A stretch of 64,000 nt of DNA from an uncultured Lachnospiraceae bacterium (GTDB lineage Bacteria; Bacillota; Clostridia; Lachnospirales; Lachnospiraceae), in contig CAMJPM010000007.1 of NCBI GenBank assembly GCA_946407725.1, forward strand, positions 1-64,000, written 5' to 3'. Position numbers and translations under genes: made by a program. Positions 16,697 to 26,278 of the stretch are shown here, piece after piece. The notes under the pieces were generated by a model that saw only the letters and a list, made by a program, of their open reading frames with translations, was not told the origin of the DNA and did not search any database. Every line of letters begins with the position of its first letter. The stretch's first letter is position 1.

Positions 16697-17836
16697 TCAT
16701 GTACTTAACAGACCCATTCCTGCGCTGTAGTGTTCCCCGCGGATCATATCCCAAAGCCAGTCATGCATATTCACACCGTCCATTTTTCCGGAATAGAAAA
16801 GCGGGTTTCTTATACAGGTGTGCACCGTTCCGCTGTCCCAAAGCTTCAGCGGGATATTTTTTACCGGAATATGTATCTCCGCTTCGGGAATGAGCCTGAA
16901 ATCATTAATATAAAAACAGAATTTCCCCGTAATGTCCATCATATCAAAGACCATCTGCTTTAATGCCTCATGAAAACCCTTCCTTATCTCCTCATCACTT
17001 CCGTAATCTTTGCCTTTGAGGGCATTCCAGTAGGCCGTCAGCACCTCATCCCTGCATGAGCAGGTAAACAGATAGTTTATCTTATCACCGTACTTCCCGT
17101 AAAGATCATAAAACCAGTCTGTCACTGGATTGTCACTTTTTATCCTGTCGCATATCTCCGGCTCCGTATCCCATAATACCCTCATGGTCCTTTTCCAGCC
17201 GTTCCAGGGCAGAAGAGCGCTGTCCGAGCATACACTCACCTTTGTCCTCTCCGGATCATAACGCTTAAGAACAGTGTCCGAGAGTGCCGCAGTGGCGAAT
17301 CCCCCGGCAGAATCCCCTGCAATAAGGAGATTTTCCGGTTCCGGGAAATAATGCTTTATTATATCCAGGGCAAGTGAAAAATTCCTGTAGCCGTTAAAAT
17401 GCATCACCTTTTCCGGATCATTCTCATCATAGCGGAATTCGCTCTTTCCCAGATGAAAATCCCCGGTGGCATAGGTTATAACCGCAATGTTCCAGTCATG
17501 AAAGTGATTCAGGATATTGTGGTTCTCTGTAATACCCTGGTTAATATTCATAAATTCGGTAAAAGGGCGTAAATTTGCCCAGTAAAACCCCGGATCTCCG
17601 GTTAAAACACCCTTTGCATCAGTGGGATGGGCTGCGCTGAAGCTGTCCCAGGCCACACCTCCCCCCGCAAAAAAGATAATGAGGTTCCTTAAATGACCCT
17701 TTGAAATATAAAAATGATAGGGACAGCCGTCTCCCGTGATCCCCTCCTTTAAGGGCACCCTGTACCATTTATTAAAACGTGGTCTTTCCCGGAGCACCGG
17801 CGCCCTGTATCCCGCAGGGAGCTTCAAAACACTCAT
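16697..17836 (-). CDS. Serine hydrolase of the pectinacetylesterase-like type
   Basis: A 379-residue alpha/beta hydrolase. The oxyanion-type FFAGGG is at about 55-60 and the nucleophile elbow GDSAGG is at about 174-179, giving S176 as the likely nucleophile. These fit the pectinacetylesterase/Notum-like family of carboxylester hydrolases. No signal peptide is visible, so it probably acts in the cytosol. Its ATG overlaps the stop of the zinc-ribbon membrane gene by 4 bp. In this operon it is more likely to cleave an ester made by the neighbouring acyltransferase-like protein than pectin (inference). Confidence 0.75.
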   Translation of the reverse strand: MSVLKLPAGYRAPVLRERPRFNKWYRVPLKEGITGDGCPYHFYISKGHLRNLIIFFAGGGVAWDSFSAAHPTDAKGVLTGDPGFYWANLRPFTEFMNINQGITENHNILNHFHDWNIAVITYATGDFHLGKSEFRYDENDPEKVMHFNGYRNFSLALDIIKHYFPEPENLLIAGDSAGGFATAALSDTVLKRYDPERTKVSVCSDSALLPWNGWKRTMRVLWDTEPEICDRIKSDNPVTDWFYDLYGKYGDKINYLFTCSCRDEVLTAYWNALKGKDYGSDEEIRKGFHEALKQMVFDMMDITGKFCFYINDFRLIPEAEIHIPVKNIPLKLWDSGTVHTCIRNPLFYSGKMDGVNMHDWLWDMIRGEHYSAGMGLLST

Positions 17837-18495
17837 AGATTAAGTCTCCTTGCCACGGCAGTCATAAGATCCCCAAATCCGAAGATCACAACCCCTGCGT
17901 CCAGAAGGAGGTACAGGGTCACTGAGATAATAGCCGGGTAGGGAAACCAGTTCATTGAAAGCTTTACAAAAATGAGCTGCAAAAGGGCCGCACCGGAATT
18001 CAGTATCAGGTATGCTATGAACTCGTCCGCATGAAGTGCTGTTGCCTTTGAGACTATGAGTGTCGCTATCATCAGGGCAAAAAGTATACTTGGCAGAACC
18101 CAGGTTATGGACCATCTGTGCCAGCCGGTAAGGAGATCCGAAATGATCACTGTAAAGATCACCACATAGGCTTCCATGGTTATGGTCTTTAAAATATTAT
18201 ATCTGAAAATATTGATGACAAATATATCCAGCCAGGTGAAAAATGCCGCTATCTGGCAGATCCTTATCACCGGAGAGGCATCCGGGATCATGAATTCCAG
18301 CATCCAGGTAAGAATATAGAATGCCGCCAGAATGAAGGTCAGTATCTTCATGAAGGTTACGCTGGAAATCTTCTTCTCGGGAAATACAGGGAAATTCCCT
18401 TCATCCGCCCCTTTGTATTCCAGTTTTTTCTGGCAGAGGGGACAGGCTTTTTTCCTGCCGTGTATGCTTACTCTGCACTTGGGGCAATATTGCAT
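17833..18495 (-). CDS. Zinc-ribbon membrane protein (DUF6320-like)
   Basis: A 220-residue protein. The N-terminus is a zinc ribbon, CPKC then CPLC spaced 15 residues apart, at about 4-21. After a linker there are about five to six hydrophobic segments from residue 50 to the end. It resembles the DUF6320 family, whose function is unknown. It overlaps the upstream acyltransferase-like gene by 28 bp and the downstream hydrolase by 4 bp, so the three products are probably made in fixed ratio. A membrane scaffold or lipid/ester carrier role is possible but unproven. Confidence 0.75.
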   Translation of the reverse strand: MQYCPKCRVSIHGRKKACPLCQKKLEYKGADEGNFPVFPEKKISSVTFMKILTFILAAFYILTWMLEFMIPDASPVIRICQIAAFFTWLDIFVINIFRYNILKTITMEAYVVIFTVIISDLLTGWHRWSITWVLPSILFALMIATLIVSKATALHADEFIAYLILNSGAALLQLIFVKLSMNWFPYPAIISVTLYLLLDAGVVIFGFGDLMTAVARRLNL

Positions 18496-19793
18496 TCCTC
18501 TTTCTCTCCTTTGTTTTTATCTCCCTCGTCTCTGAGATCAAAATCATTGGTGGAGATCTCAACCTCCATACCCATACCCGTTATGGCCCTGAAAAAGTTC
18601 ATCATTACGCCATGGGTGACATAGGGGCTGACCTCCCCGAAAACCATTTTATCCCCGAAGGTGGACACACAGACCTGTTCCGAGGGGGCAGCCATAAAGG
18701 CACTGAAATAATCTATATATTCCTCAAGGCCCTCCGGCATCTCTATCCTTCCCAGATTTGACATGGTACAGGTCACTCCACGTCCGGCGATCATGCTGAA
18801 TAAGGATATTCCTATATCCTTAATGGTTAAGGGTATCATCTTTACCGCTATGTTATGCTCAAGGGCCGCATATGAATTCATGTTTTCATTTATCTTTTCC
18901 CTGGAGAGCTGTCCCTCGAATTCGCTGCGGACCCTGTTTATTATGCTTGACAGCGTACCGTCGTATTCCGTGGCATCATAGGGTATGTTGATCACGGAAA
19001 AGAAATTCCTGGCAGTAAAGGAATTGTAAAACTGCCTTAAATTAACCGGAACACTGACTACTATGGGACGTTTTTTCTGCCTCACAGTCATCCTCTTAAT
19101 GGCTGCCTCTATATAGAGTGCCACACAGAGCACTCCCACTGTGGTTCCGTACTCCTTTGCCTTCTCCCGGAATTTTTTCGCCGAAATGATCCCCTCCAGG
19201 AGATGACAGCGAAGATTCGGATCCTTTTCCTCATTTAACTGCCACGCCCGGAGCTTTTCCATGTTTTTAAGCTGTTCCAGACCGGCACTCTTTTCATAAT
19301 AGGTATCAAAAGCATCATCGCTGTTTTCCTGCATGGAGGAAATATCGTCATCAAAATGAGTGACCGGCAGGGAATATCTGATCTCCAGGTACTTTGCAGT
19401 AAGATGCTTTAAGAACATAAAAGCCCCGGTACCGTCGGAAAGTACGTGGAAAACCTCCAGATTGATCCGCTTCCGGAAGTATGTCACCCTGTATAACAGA
19501 TTTCTCCGCCCGGGATAATAGAGAGCCTCCAGAGGATATTCCCCTTCCTCGGAGACCTTTGGAATGATCTCACTGTCCTCCAGATAATACCAGAATATTC
19601 CCCTCTTTAACACCACGTTAAATATGGGAAATTCCGGAGCCACCTCTATTAATGCCTGCTCCAGGATATCTTTTTTAACATCCTCTTTTAAGACCGCTGT
19701 AAGGCGGAAAACCCTGGTATCCGCCCCGTGAGCCTGGGAAGGCACTATTTTAGCCGCATTATCAAGTTTATACCATCTGGATGAAGAAGCCAT
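18468..19793 (-). CDS. Condensation-fold / alcohol acyltransferase-like protein
   Basis: A 441-residue protein of the CoA-dependent acyltransferase/condensation superfamily. The catalytic HXXXDG motif is HVLSDG at 116-121. The VNLRQFY and GVTCTMSNLG stretches resemble alcohol acetyltransferase/wax-ester-type enzymes and standalone condensation domains. No carrier-protein or adenylation gene is nearby. It may join an acyl group to an alcohol or amine, which the hydrolase two genes downstream could cleave. Substrates are unknown. It overlaps the DUF2752 gene by 1 bp. Confidence 0.75.
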   Translation of the reverse strand: MASSSRWYKLDNAAKIVPSQAHGADTRVFRLTAVLKEDVKKDILEQALIEVAPEFPIFNVVLKRGIFWYYLEDSEIIPKVSEEGEYPLEALYYPGRRNLLYRVTYFRKRINLEVFHVLSDGTGAFMFLKHLTAKYLEIRYSLPVTHFDDDISSMQENSDDAFDTYYEKSAGLEQLKNMEKLRAWQLNEEKDPNLRCHLLEGIISAKKFREKAKEYGTTVGVLCVALYIEAAIKRMTVRQKKRPIVVSVPVNLRQFYNSFTARNFFSVINIPYDATEYDGTLSSIINRVRSEFEGQLSREKINENMNSYAALEHNIAVKMIPLTIKDIGISLFSMIAGRGVTCTMSNLGRIEMPEGLEEYIDYFSAFMAAPSEQVCVSTFGDKMVFGEVSPYVTHGVMMNFFRAITGMGMEVEISTNDFDLRDEGDKNKGEKEECNIAPSAE

Positions 19794-20197
19794 CAGCTAA
19801 TTATCCTTTTCATATAGCTTATCGTTCTGTAGAAAAGCCCGTTGTGAAAATCCCTGTCCATTGCGGGATGGGATACTGCCATTCTGTAAATATATACCGC
19901 AATAAAGATGCCGGCTATAAGAGACATCAGGGTTAAAAAGATCTTCCTGGGGATCATGTCCTCAAATGCCATGATGAGAACCAGGGGAATTGGCAGGAGA
20001 AACAGGGGATGCCAGTAAAACGCCTGCTTAAGATCCCCGTGAAAAACACTTCTCCAGGCTCTTGTCAGACCGCAGCCCGGACAGGAAAAGCCTGTGATAA
20101 GCCTTACGGGACAGTGATATCCTATAAAATACTGAAATATCCAGAACGCTGCAAATGCAAGGCACAGGGGAATTATCGTATTTTTTATCTTTTTCAT
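19793..20197 (-). CDS. DUF2752-family small membrane protein
   Basis: A 134-residue protein with three to four hydrophobic segments and the family hallmark GFSCPGCGLTRAW at about 38-50, which holds a CxxC pair. The family function is unknown. It is the first gene of the overlapping operon with the acyltransferase-like, zinc-ribbon and hydrolase genes. It starts only 7 nt after the T-run of the oppA terminator, so it either depends on readthrough or has a promoter I cannot see. Confidence 0.8.
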   Translation of the reverse strand: MKKIKNTIIPLCLAFAAFWIFQYFIGYHCPVRLITGFSCPGCGLTRAWRSVFHGDLKQAFYWHPLFLLPIPLVLIMAFEDMIPRKIFLTLMSLIAGIFIAVYIYRMAVSHPAMDRDFHNGLFYRTISYMKRIIS

Positions 20198-20204
20198 AAT
20201 CTAA

Positions 20205-20242
20205 AGAAAGCCGGAAAACCCGGGAAAACCCGGGCCTCCGGC
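20205..20242 (-). terminator. Intrinsic terminator after oppA
   Basis: Nested stem on the minus strand: GCCGGA pairs with TCCGGC outside, CCCGGG pairs with CCCGGG around a TTTT loop inside, followed by TTTCTTT. It sits 15 nt past the oppA stop. Confidence 0.8.
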
Positions 20243-20256
20243 GTTTATTAAGTCCG

Positions 20257-21957
20257 TTATTCCAATGAACCGTACATAAAGTACCAGTATCCGTAAGGTG
20301 AATGCCAGGTACCCTTCAGATTATCCTTCTGCAGCCAGAAATCATTGTAGTATGCTACGGGAGCCATGGCGGCATCCTTTAAGATGATCTGCTCCGCCTC
20401 ATGAAGCTTTGTGTAATGCTCCTTTAAGTCCGTGGTCTTTCTGGCGTCATCCACTGCCTTGTCAAATTCAGGGCTGGAATACTTACCGTCGTTGTTGCCG
20501 TTTCCGGTCTCTAAAAGGTTGATCATATTTGAAGGATCATCCCAGTCATAAACCCAGCCGTTACGGGCTACATCAAAGTTTCCGTTTCTCCTGTCGGCAG
20601 TAACAGTCTTCCACTCCTGGATATTAACTGTCATTGTAAGTCCGAGCTCACTCCATGCACTCTGCAGATATTCCGCAACAGGCTTATGGTAGCCGGCATC
20701 ATTTGTAAGATATGCGAACTCAGGGAAGCCCTCTCCGTTAGGATAGCCTGCCTCTGCAAGGAGATCCTTTGCCTTCTGGAGATCAGCGTCATAATTAGTG
20801 GTATCGAAGTGGTCACCGTATTTCTTTGTGGTCTCTTCTTCAAAGGAAGAACCGGGAGCCTCATCAGAGACACCGGGACCCACAAAGTTCTTCGCAGGTA
20901 AGAATGTTCCCTGCATTATGGTGTTTGCCACATAATCCCTGTCAATGGCAAGGGAAAGGGCCTCACGTACCTTCGGATTGTCGAAGGGCTCCTTCTGTGT
21001 ATTAAAGGTTACATAGTAGGTTCCCATTATAGGCTCCACATAAAACTCGCTGTTGCCCTCAAGTGAAGGGATCTCTTCGGTGGGAACATCCTTGATCATG
21101 GAAATGTCACCGTTCTGGTATGCCGCGTATGCCGCATTTGCATCCTCGATAAGATGCCATACGATGGTATCAAATGTAATGCTTCCGGCATCCCAGTAAT
21201 TGGGATTCTTCTGGAACACGATCTGTGCACCGTCAGTATACTCTGTCATAAGGTAAGGGCCATCCGTGATGTATGTATCAGGATTTGTGGTCCATGCTTC
21301 GCCGTTTGCTTCGATTGTTGCTTTCTGCACGGGAACCATTACCGCAAATGCACAGATCTTGTCAAAATAAACGCAGGGGCTGTTAAGCTCTACTACGAAT
21401 GTCTTTGCGTCGGGAGCGGAAACCGCCAGGGCATCCACATTTCCTGCCTCTGCCTCATCATAGCCCTTAACATAGTTTAACAGATCATATCCATAGGGAG
21501 CTGCTGTCTCGGGATTGGCAACCCTCTTCCAGGAATAAACGAAATCCTCTGCGGTAAGGTCAGAGCCGTCTGACCACTTGAGGCCGTCCCTTAAATGGAA
21601 AGTCCAGGTTATACCGTCATCACTTACGTCATAGCTCTCTGCCACACCGGGAACGACATTATTATCCTTATCGAACTTTAACAGTCCCTCAAAAGCGTGC
21701 AGTATCATGTTTGCGCCATCCACCGCTGAATTAAGTGCCGGATCGATGGTCTCGGGTGAAGGTCCCACCTGGACATCCAGCTGTGTCCCGCCTGCCGCAG
21801 CAGTACCGGAAGCTCCTGCACCTCCCGCGTCCGCTGCTGCTCCTGTCTCTGCCGAACCGGCGTCTCCCGTGGAAGCTGCTCCGCCGCCTCCGCAGCCTGA
21901 CAGTACGGTAGATGCTAAAAGTGCCGTTGTCAGCAATAATGCTATACTCTTTTTCAT
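20257..21957 (-). CDS. oppA: Oligopeptide ABC transporter substrate-binding lipoprotein OppA
   Basis: A 566-residue SBP family 5 protein. The lipobox LSGCGGG puts the lipidated cysteine at about residue 22, followed by a flexible Gly/Ala-rich linker (about 23-57) and the binding domain with the QVGPSPETIDPALNS start and the signature region WSDGSDLTAEDFVYSWKR. It follows oppF on the same strand after a 90-bp gap with a small hairpin. AGGAGGG precedes its ATG. It probably binds peptides of a few residues. Confidence 0.94.
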   Translation of the reverse strand: MKKSIALLLTTALLASTVLSGCGGGGAASTGDAGSAETGAAADAGGAGASGTAAAGGTQLDVQVGPSPETIDPALNSAVDGANMILHAFEGLLKFDKDNNVVPGVAESYDVSDDGITWTFHLRDGLKWSDGSDLTAEDFVYSWKRVANPETAAPYGYDLLNYVKGYDEAEAGNVDALAVSAPDAKTFVVELNSPCVYFDKICAFAVMVPVQKATIEANGEAWTTNPDTYITDGPYLMTEYTDGAQIVFQKNPNYWDAGSITFDTIVWHLIEDANAAYAAYQNGDISMIKDVPTEEIPSLEGNSEFYVEPIMGTYYVTFNTQKEPFDNPKVREALSLAIDRDYVANTIMQGTFLPAKNFVGPGVSDEAPGSSFEEETTKKYGDHFDTTNYDADLQKAKDLLAEAGYPNGEGFPEFAYLTNDAGYHKPVAEYLQSAWSELGLTMTVNIQEWKTVTADRRNGNFDVARNGWVYDWDDPSNMINLLETGNGNNDGKYSSPEFDKAVDDARKTTDLKEHYTKLHEAEQIILKDAAMAPVAYYNDFWLQKDNLKGTWHSPYGYWYFMYGSLE

Positions 21958-21995
21958 AATCCCTCCTTAAATAAATTAAGAAAAATATTTATATC

Positions 21996-22013
21996 ATGGC
22001 AGAAAACCGCCAT
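21996..22013 (-). promoter_or_regulatory. Hairpin in the oppF-oppA gap
   Basis: ATGGC pairs with GCCAT around a short loop between oppF and oppA. On the minus strand an A/T-rich stretch with a short T-run follows. It could be a weak terminator or a processing site that separates levels of permease and binding protein. Confidence 0.4.
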
Positions 22014-22047
22014 ATATCAGCCCATATTACGAGCATTGATACCCTGT

Positions 22048-23064
22048 TTATACGATGACCATCTTATTCTTACTCTTCCTGCTGAGAGATGCAATATCCA
22101 CATGATGGCATGCACAGTAATGTCCGGGTCCTATTTCCTTAAATTCCGGCTTCTCATTCTGACAGATCTCATCCGCATAGGGGCAGCGTGTGCAGAATGC
22201 ACATCCCTTTGGCGGATTTAGCGGACTTGGCACATCACCCTGAAGTATTATCCTCTTTGATGCCCTTGCTATCTTCGGGTCCGCGATGGGTACCGCAGAG
22301 ATAAGTGAAAGCGTGTACGGATGTACTGCATGGAAAATAAGCTCTTCGGACTCGGCAAGTTCCACGAGATGCCCCAGATACATTACGCCTATCCTGTCAG
22401 AGATATGGTTAACAACCGAAAGATCGTGGGCAATAAAGAGATACGTAAGCTTAAGCTCGTTCTGCAGCTCCTCAAACATATTCACAACCTGGGCCTGTAT
22501 GGACACATCCAGTGCAGAAACCGGCTCATCGCACACGATAAATTCAGGATCCACCGCCAGAGCCCTGGCAATTCCCACTCTCTGCCTCTGACCTCCGGAA
22601 AACTCATGGGGATAACGGTTGGCGTGCTCGGAGTTTAAGCCCACCCTCTGAAGAAGGCCTATGATCCTGTCATATCTCTCTTTTTTATCCTTACAGAGGT
22701 TATGGATATCCAAAGCCTCTCCCACTATATCACCCACTGTCATACGGGGATCCAGGGAAGCGTAAGGATCCTGGAAAACTATCTGCATTTTCCGTCTGTA
22801 GGGAAGCATATCAGCCTTTTTACCGCTTTTACTGTCAAAGATCACATCTCCGTCATAGGTGATCTTTCCGGCAGTGGGCTCAATAAGCCTTAAAATGGAA
22901 CGACCGGTGGTGGTTTTTCCGCAGCCGGACTCTCCCACCAGACCAAAGGTCTCTCCTTTTTTTATAAAAAAGCTCACATCATCAACGGCTTTTACCTGGG
23001 CTTTTGATCCTGCAACAGGGAAATACTGTTTCAGTCCCTCTATATCTATAAGCTTTTCACTCAA
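22048..23064 (-). CDS. oppF: Oligopeptide ABC transporter ATPase OppF
   Basis: A 338-residue ABC ATPase: Walker [14 protein letters not shown] at about 40, signature [14 protein letters not shown] at about 157 and Walker [13 protein letters not shown] at about 177. The C-terminal oligopeptide-transporter extension contains a four-cysteine segment ([14 protein letters not shown]), a likely iron-sulfur or metal site known in this family. The ATG overlaps the oppD stop by 4 bp. Confidence 0.94.
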   Translation of the reverse strand: MSEKLIDIEGLKQYFPVAGSKAQVKAVDDVSFFIKKGETFGLVGESGCGKTTTGRSILRLIEPTAGKITYDGDVIFDSKSGKKADMLPYRRKMQIVFQDPYASLDPRMTVGDIVGEALDIHNLCKDKKERYDRIIGLLQRVGLNSEHANRYPHEFSGGQRQRVGIARALAVDPEFIVCDEPVSALDVSIQAQVVNMFEELQNELKLTYLFIAHDLSVVNHISDRIGVMYLGHLVELAESEELIFHAVHPYTLSLISAVPIADPKIARASKRIILQGDVPSPLNPPKGCAFCTRCPYADEICQNEKPEFKEIGPGHYCACHHVDIASLSRKSKNKMVIV

Positions 23065-24059
23065 GACTTTTCTCCTCCGGAATACTCATCCTTAACATTC
23101 AGCCAGCAGCGCGAATAATGGTTCTCTCCGAAATCAATGCTTTCAGGTTTTTCCCTTAAACATATCTTCATGCAGGAATCACATCTGGGAGCAAAGGGGC
23201 AGCCCTTGGGAGGATTGAGAAGATCCACCGGCTGTCCTTCTATGGGAACCAGCTTTGAATACTCTTTTTCCTGGAATTTCGGGATGGATTTTAAGAGTCC
23301 CCTGGTATATTCATGCTTCGGATTATAGAAGATATCATCCGCAGACCCGTATTCCACTATCTCTCCGGCATACATTACCGCTATATTATCACACATGGAA
23401 GCCACAACACCCAGATCATGGGTTATGAGCATTATCCCCATTCCCAGCTTATTCTTCAGATCGTTCATAAGCTCAAGGATCTGTGCCTGGATGGTCACGT
23501 CCAGCGCTGTGGTGGGCTCATCAGCAATAAGAAGCTTGGGTTCGCAGGCAAGGGCAATTGCTATCATAACCCTCTGCCGCATTCCGCCGGACAGCTCATG
23601 GGGATATTGTTTAAGACGCTTTTCCGGCTCGTTGATGCCCACAAGGGTAAGCAGCTCTTTAGCCCTTTCCCTCGCCTCCTCAGCCGACTTGTCGCCGTGT
23701 ATTCTTACCGCTTCTTCTATCTGGTTTCCTATGGTATATACCGGATTTAACGAAGTCATGGGATCCTGGAAGATTATGCTTATCTCTTTTCCCCGGATGC
23801 CCCTCATCTCCTTCTCGGACATAAGATCCACCCTGTGGCCGTTGAAATTCACTTCACCGCCCATGATCTTTCCGTTCTCGGCAGTGAGACCTATAAGGGA
23901 ATAGGCTGTGACCGATTTGCCGGAGCCCGATTCACCCACTACACCCAGAACCTCTCCTTCCTTCATCCGGATAGATACGTCGTTTAAGGCCTTTACTTCT
24001 CCAACGGGAGTAAAGAAAGACAGCTTTTCATGTTTTATGTCAACTAAATATTCGCCCAT
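23061..24059 (-). CDS. oppD: Oligopeptide ABC transporter ATPase OppD
   Basis: A 332-residue ABC ATPase: Walker [14 protein letters not shown] at about 40, signature [15 protein letters not shown] at about 157, Walker [13 protein letters not shown] at about 178. The cysteine-rich C-terminal extension ([14 protein letters not shown]) is present. It partners OppF under the OppBC permease and lies 7 bp after oppC. Confidence 0.94.
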   Translation of the reverse strand: MGEYLVDIKHEKLSFFTPVGEVKALNDVSIRMKEGEVLGVVGESGSGKSVTAYSLIGLTAENGKIMGGEVNFNGHRVDLMSEKEMRGIRGKEISIIFQDPMTSLNPVYTIGNQIEEAVRIHGDKSAEEARERAKELLTLVGINEPEKRLKQYPHELSGGMRQRVMIAIALACEPKLLIADEPTTALDVTIQAQILELMNDLKNKLGMGIMLITHDLGVVASMCDNIAVMYAGEIVEYGSADDIFYNPKHEYTRGLLKSIPKFQEKEYSKLVPIEGQPVDLLNPPKGCPFAPRCDSCMKICLREKPESIDFGENHYSRCWLNVKDEYSGGEKS

Positions 24060-24066
24060 CTTATAC

Positions 24067-25113
24067 CTACTTTTTCATCTTGGGATCAAATGCGTCCCTG
24101 AGGCCGTCCCCTAAAAGGTTAAAGCTCAAAATAATGATAAATATCATAAACGCCGGTGCAAAAAGCTTCTCCGGATATGTCTGCAGTCCGTTCAGCGCAT
24201 TGGATGCAAGGGATCCAAGGGAAGGCATGGGAGCCTGTACACCAAGTCCCAGAAAGCTTAGGAAGGACTCCGTGAATATGGAGGAAGGTATCTGCAGTGT
24301 CGTTGTTACGATAAGCGTTCCTATGCAGTTGGTAATGAGATGCTTTTTTATTATTCTTCCGTCCGTGGCGCCCAGGGCTTTTGCAGCTGTCACATACTCA
24401 TTCTGCTTAAGTACCATTATCTGGCCTCTGACGATCCTGGCCATTCCCACCCAGTAGAGCAGAGCAAATACCAGGAACATGGAAACCATATTGGGTCCCA
24501 GAGCCGTTATCCACCCAAATCCCGGGACCTTAGACAGATTTTGCAGCGGAAACTTCAGCACCTGTGCCAGCAGAATGATTATCAGTACATCCGGAACCGT
24601 ATACAGTACATCCACTATACGCATCATAACCATATCCACATTTCCGCCGAAATACCCGGCCACCGCACCGTATACAGAGCCGATTAAAAGGATCAGGGCT
24701 GAAGCAATGATACCTACCGTCATTGAAACCCTGGCTCCCACCAGCACACGGATGGTATAGTCACGTCCATTCTGGTCTGTCCCAAGAAAATGTGGAAACA
24801 CGCTTTCCCCAGCTGCAATACGGTCAAGCTCGGAGGCGGAATACTCCATGATCCCCAGACGTTCCGAACCCTTTATCTGCTGTTCATAAGCATAGGGATA
24901 GAAAAGCGGCACTATAAAGGCCAGTATCATGATAACAGCCACGATCACAAAGGCCGTCATGGCGATCTTGTTTTTTTTGAATCTGCGGAATCCGTCCTGC
25001 CAGAACCCCACGGATTCACGCATTATGACAAGTGATTCCTTTTCATCCGCCGTAGCCGGCAGAAAGTCATCCGCATTTAACTGGAATGACAGAAGGTTTT
25101 TCTTCTTTTCCAA
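24067..25113 (-). CDS. oppC: Oligopeptide ABC transporter permease OppC
   Basis: A 348-residue permease. A ~45-residue cytosolic N-terminus precedes the OppC N-terminal segment (FRRFKKNKIAMTAF), then five further membrane segments. The EAA-loop (EYVTAAKALGATDGRIIKKH) is at about 246-265. The terminal FNLLGDGLRDAFDPKMKK is typical of OppC. Confidence 0.94.
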   Translation of the reverse strand: MEKKKNLLSFQLNADDFLPATADEKESLVIMRESVGFWQDGFRRFKKNKIAMTAFVIVAVIMILAFIVPLFYPYAYEQQIKGSERLGIMEYSASELDRIAAGESVFPHFLGTDQNGRDYTIRVLVGARVSMTVGIIASALILLIGSVYGAVAGYFGGNVDMVMMRIVDVLYTVPDVLIIILLAQVLKFPLQNLSKVPGFGWITALGPNMVSMFLVFALLYWVGMARIVRGQIMVLKQNEYVTAAKALGATDGRIIKKHLITNCIGTLIVTTTLQIPSSIFTESFLSFLGLGVQAPMPSLGSLASNALNGLQTYPEKLFAPAFMIFIIILSFNLLGDGLRDAFDPKMKK

Positions 25114-25149
25114 ATCTGTTACCTCTTTTATTTAAGCCTTGTCCCTCTT

Positions 25150-26067
25150 TTATTTAAGCTTGATCCTGGGATCAATAAACGCATATGCTATATCTACTAT
25201 TACGTTCATCATTATTATGAAGCAGGCAAGGAAAATGGTGGTGCCCATTATCAGTGGATAGTCCCTTGAAGGAATGGCACTCACGAATTCATGTCCCAGC
25301 CCCGGGATCGTGAATATCTTTTCAATAATGAAGCTTCCCGTCATAAGGGCTGCCAGCAGCGGACCGAGATAGGTTACCACAGGAAGAATGGCATTTCTCA
25401 GGGCATGCTTAAAAATAGCCTTAAAGGTGCCCACACCCTTTGCCCTGGCCGTCCTCATATAATCCTGGCCTATTACATCCAGCATGGAGGATCTCATAAG
25501 TCTTGCTATATAACAGGTGGGATAAAGGGACAGGGCTATCACCGGCATTATATAGCTTTGCGGCGAATCCAGCCCCAGTGAAGGCAGAAGCTTTAATTTT
25601 ACCGACAGGAAATACATCATCAGGGTCGATGTAAGGAAGCTCGGTATCGCAATACCTGCGGTAGAAAAGACGATAATAATATTATCAAGGGTTTTTCCCC
25701 TTCTGTAAGCCGCCACGGATCCCAGGGGAACCCCTATCATCACGGCAACAAGCACTGCAAGGCCTCCCAGTCTCGCAGAAACCGGGAATTTATTGCCTAT
25801 GATGTCCGTAACGGTGAAGCCCCTCTTTTTTATGGACAGACCCATATTACCGTGGAGAAGATCCCCCATATAGGTCAGATACTGCATAAACAAAGGCTTA
25901 TCCAGCCCGTATTTTGCCTCCATTGCGGCCTGTGCCTGTGGAGTTACGGCCTTTTCGGATAAGAAGGGACCGCCGGGCACCAGGTTCATTATGAAAAATG
26001 TGAGAGTTGCCACTATAAAAGCCGTAAGAACTCCCATAAGAATACGCTTCACTATATATTTAAGCAT
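25150..26067 (-). CDS. oppB: Oligopeptide ABC transporter permease OppB
   Basis: A 305-residue permease, first gene of the opp operon. The MLKYIVKRILMGVLTAFIVA start, the PGGPF loop and the EAA-loop (DYMRTARAKGVGTFKAIFKH) are typical of OppB. GGGAGGAAAG lies directly before the ATG. Upstream there is a consensus promoter (26211-26239) and a terminator-like hairpin (26150-26182) in the roughly 135-nt leader. Confidence 0.94.
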   Translation of the reverse strand: MLKYIVKRILMGVLTAFIVATLTFFIMNLVPGGPFLSEKAVTPQAQAAMEAKYGLDKPLFMQYLTYMGDLLHGNMGLSIKKRGFTVTDIIGNKFPVSARLGGLAVLVAVMIGVPLGSVAAYRRGKTLDNIIIVFSTAGIAIPSFLTSTLMMYFLSVKLKLLPSLGLDSPQSYIMPVIALSLYPTCYIARLMRSSMLDVIGQDYMRTARAKGVGTFKAIFKHALRNAILPVVTYLGPLLAALMTGSFIIEKIFTIPGLGHEFVSAIPSRDYPLIMGTTIFLACFIIMMNVIVDIAYAFIDPRIKLK

Positions 26068-26149
26068 CTTTCCTCCCTGTTTCCATCCGGCACGTCTGAC
26101 TTGTCTTTTTTTCCGATCCCTCAGAAACAGGTTCGGTTACATCGTTACG

Positions 26150-26182
26150 AAAAAAAAGTGCAGCCGTTTCTTTTAACTGCAC
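26150..26182 (-). terminator. Terminator-like hairpin in the opp leader (possible attenuator)
   Basis: On the minus strand GTGCAG, a 13-nt loop, CTGCAC, then a run of eight T. It lies between the opp promoter and oppB, so it could act as an attenuator. No anti-terminator, T-box or riboswitch consensus was recognised beside it. Confidence 0.55.
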
Positions 26183-26210
26183 CATTGTACCGCATAAAAA
26201 ACAACTAATA

Positions 26211-26239
26211 ATTTTATTCACTAAATAAGAAACTGTCAA
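26211..26239 (-). promoter_or_regulatory. Promoter of the opp operon
   Basis: On the minus strand TTGACA, a 17-bp spacer, then TAAAAT. The predicted start is near 26204, about 135 nt before oppB. Confidence 0.75.
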
Positions 26240-26278
26240 CTATTCATGCAATCGTGGGATGATTTCGATGGTTTCGAT

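Noticed and set aside
26158-26182. T-box or riboswitch before oppB
   Set aside because: Only a simple terminator-like hairpin is visible. No T-box sequence or known aptamer core was found.
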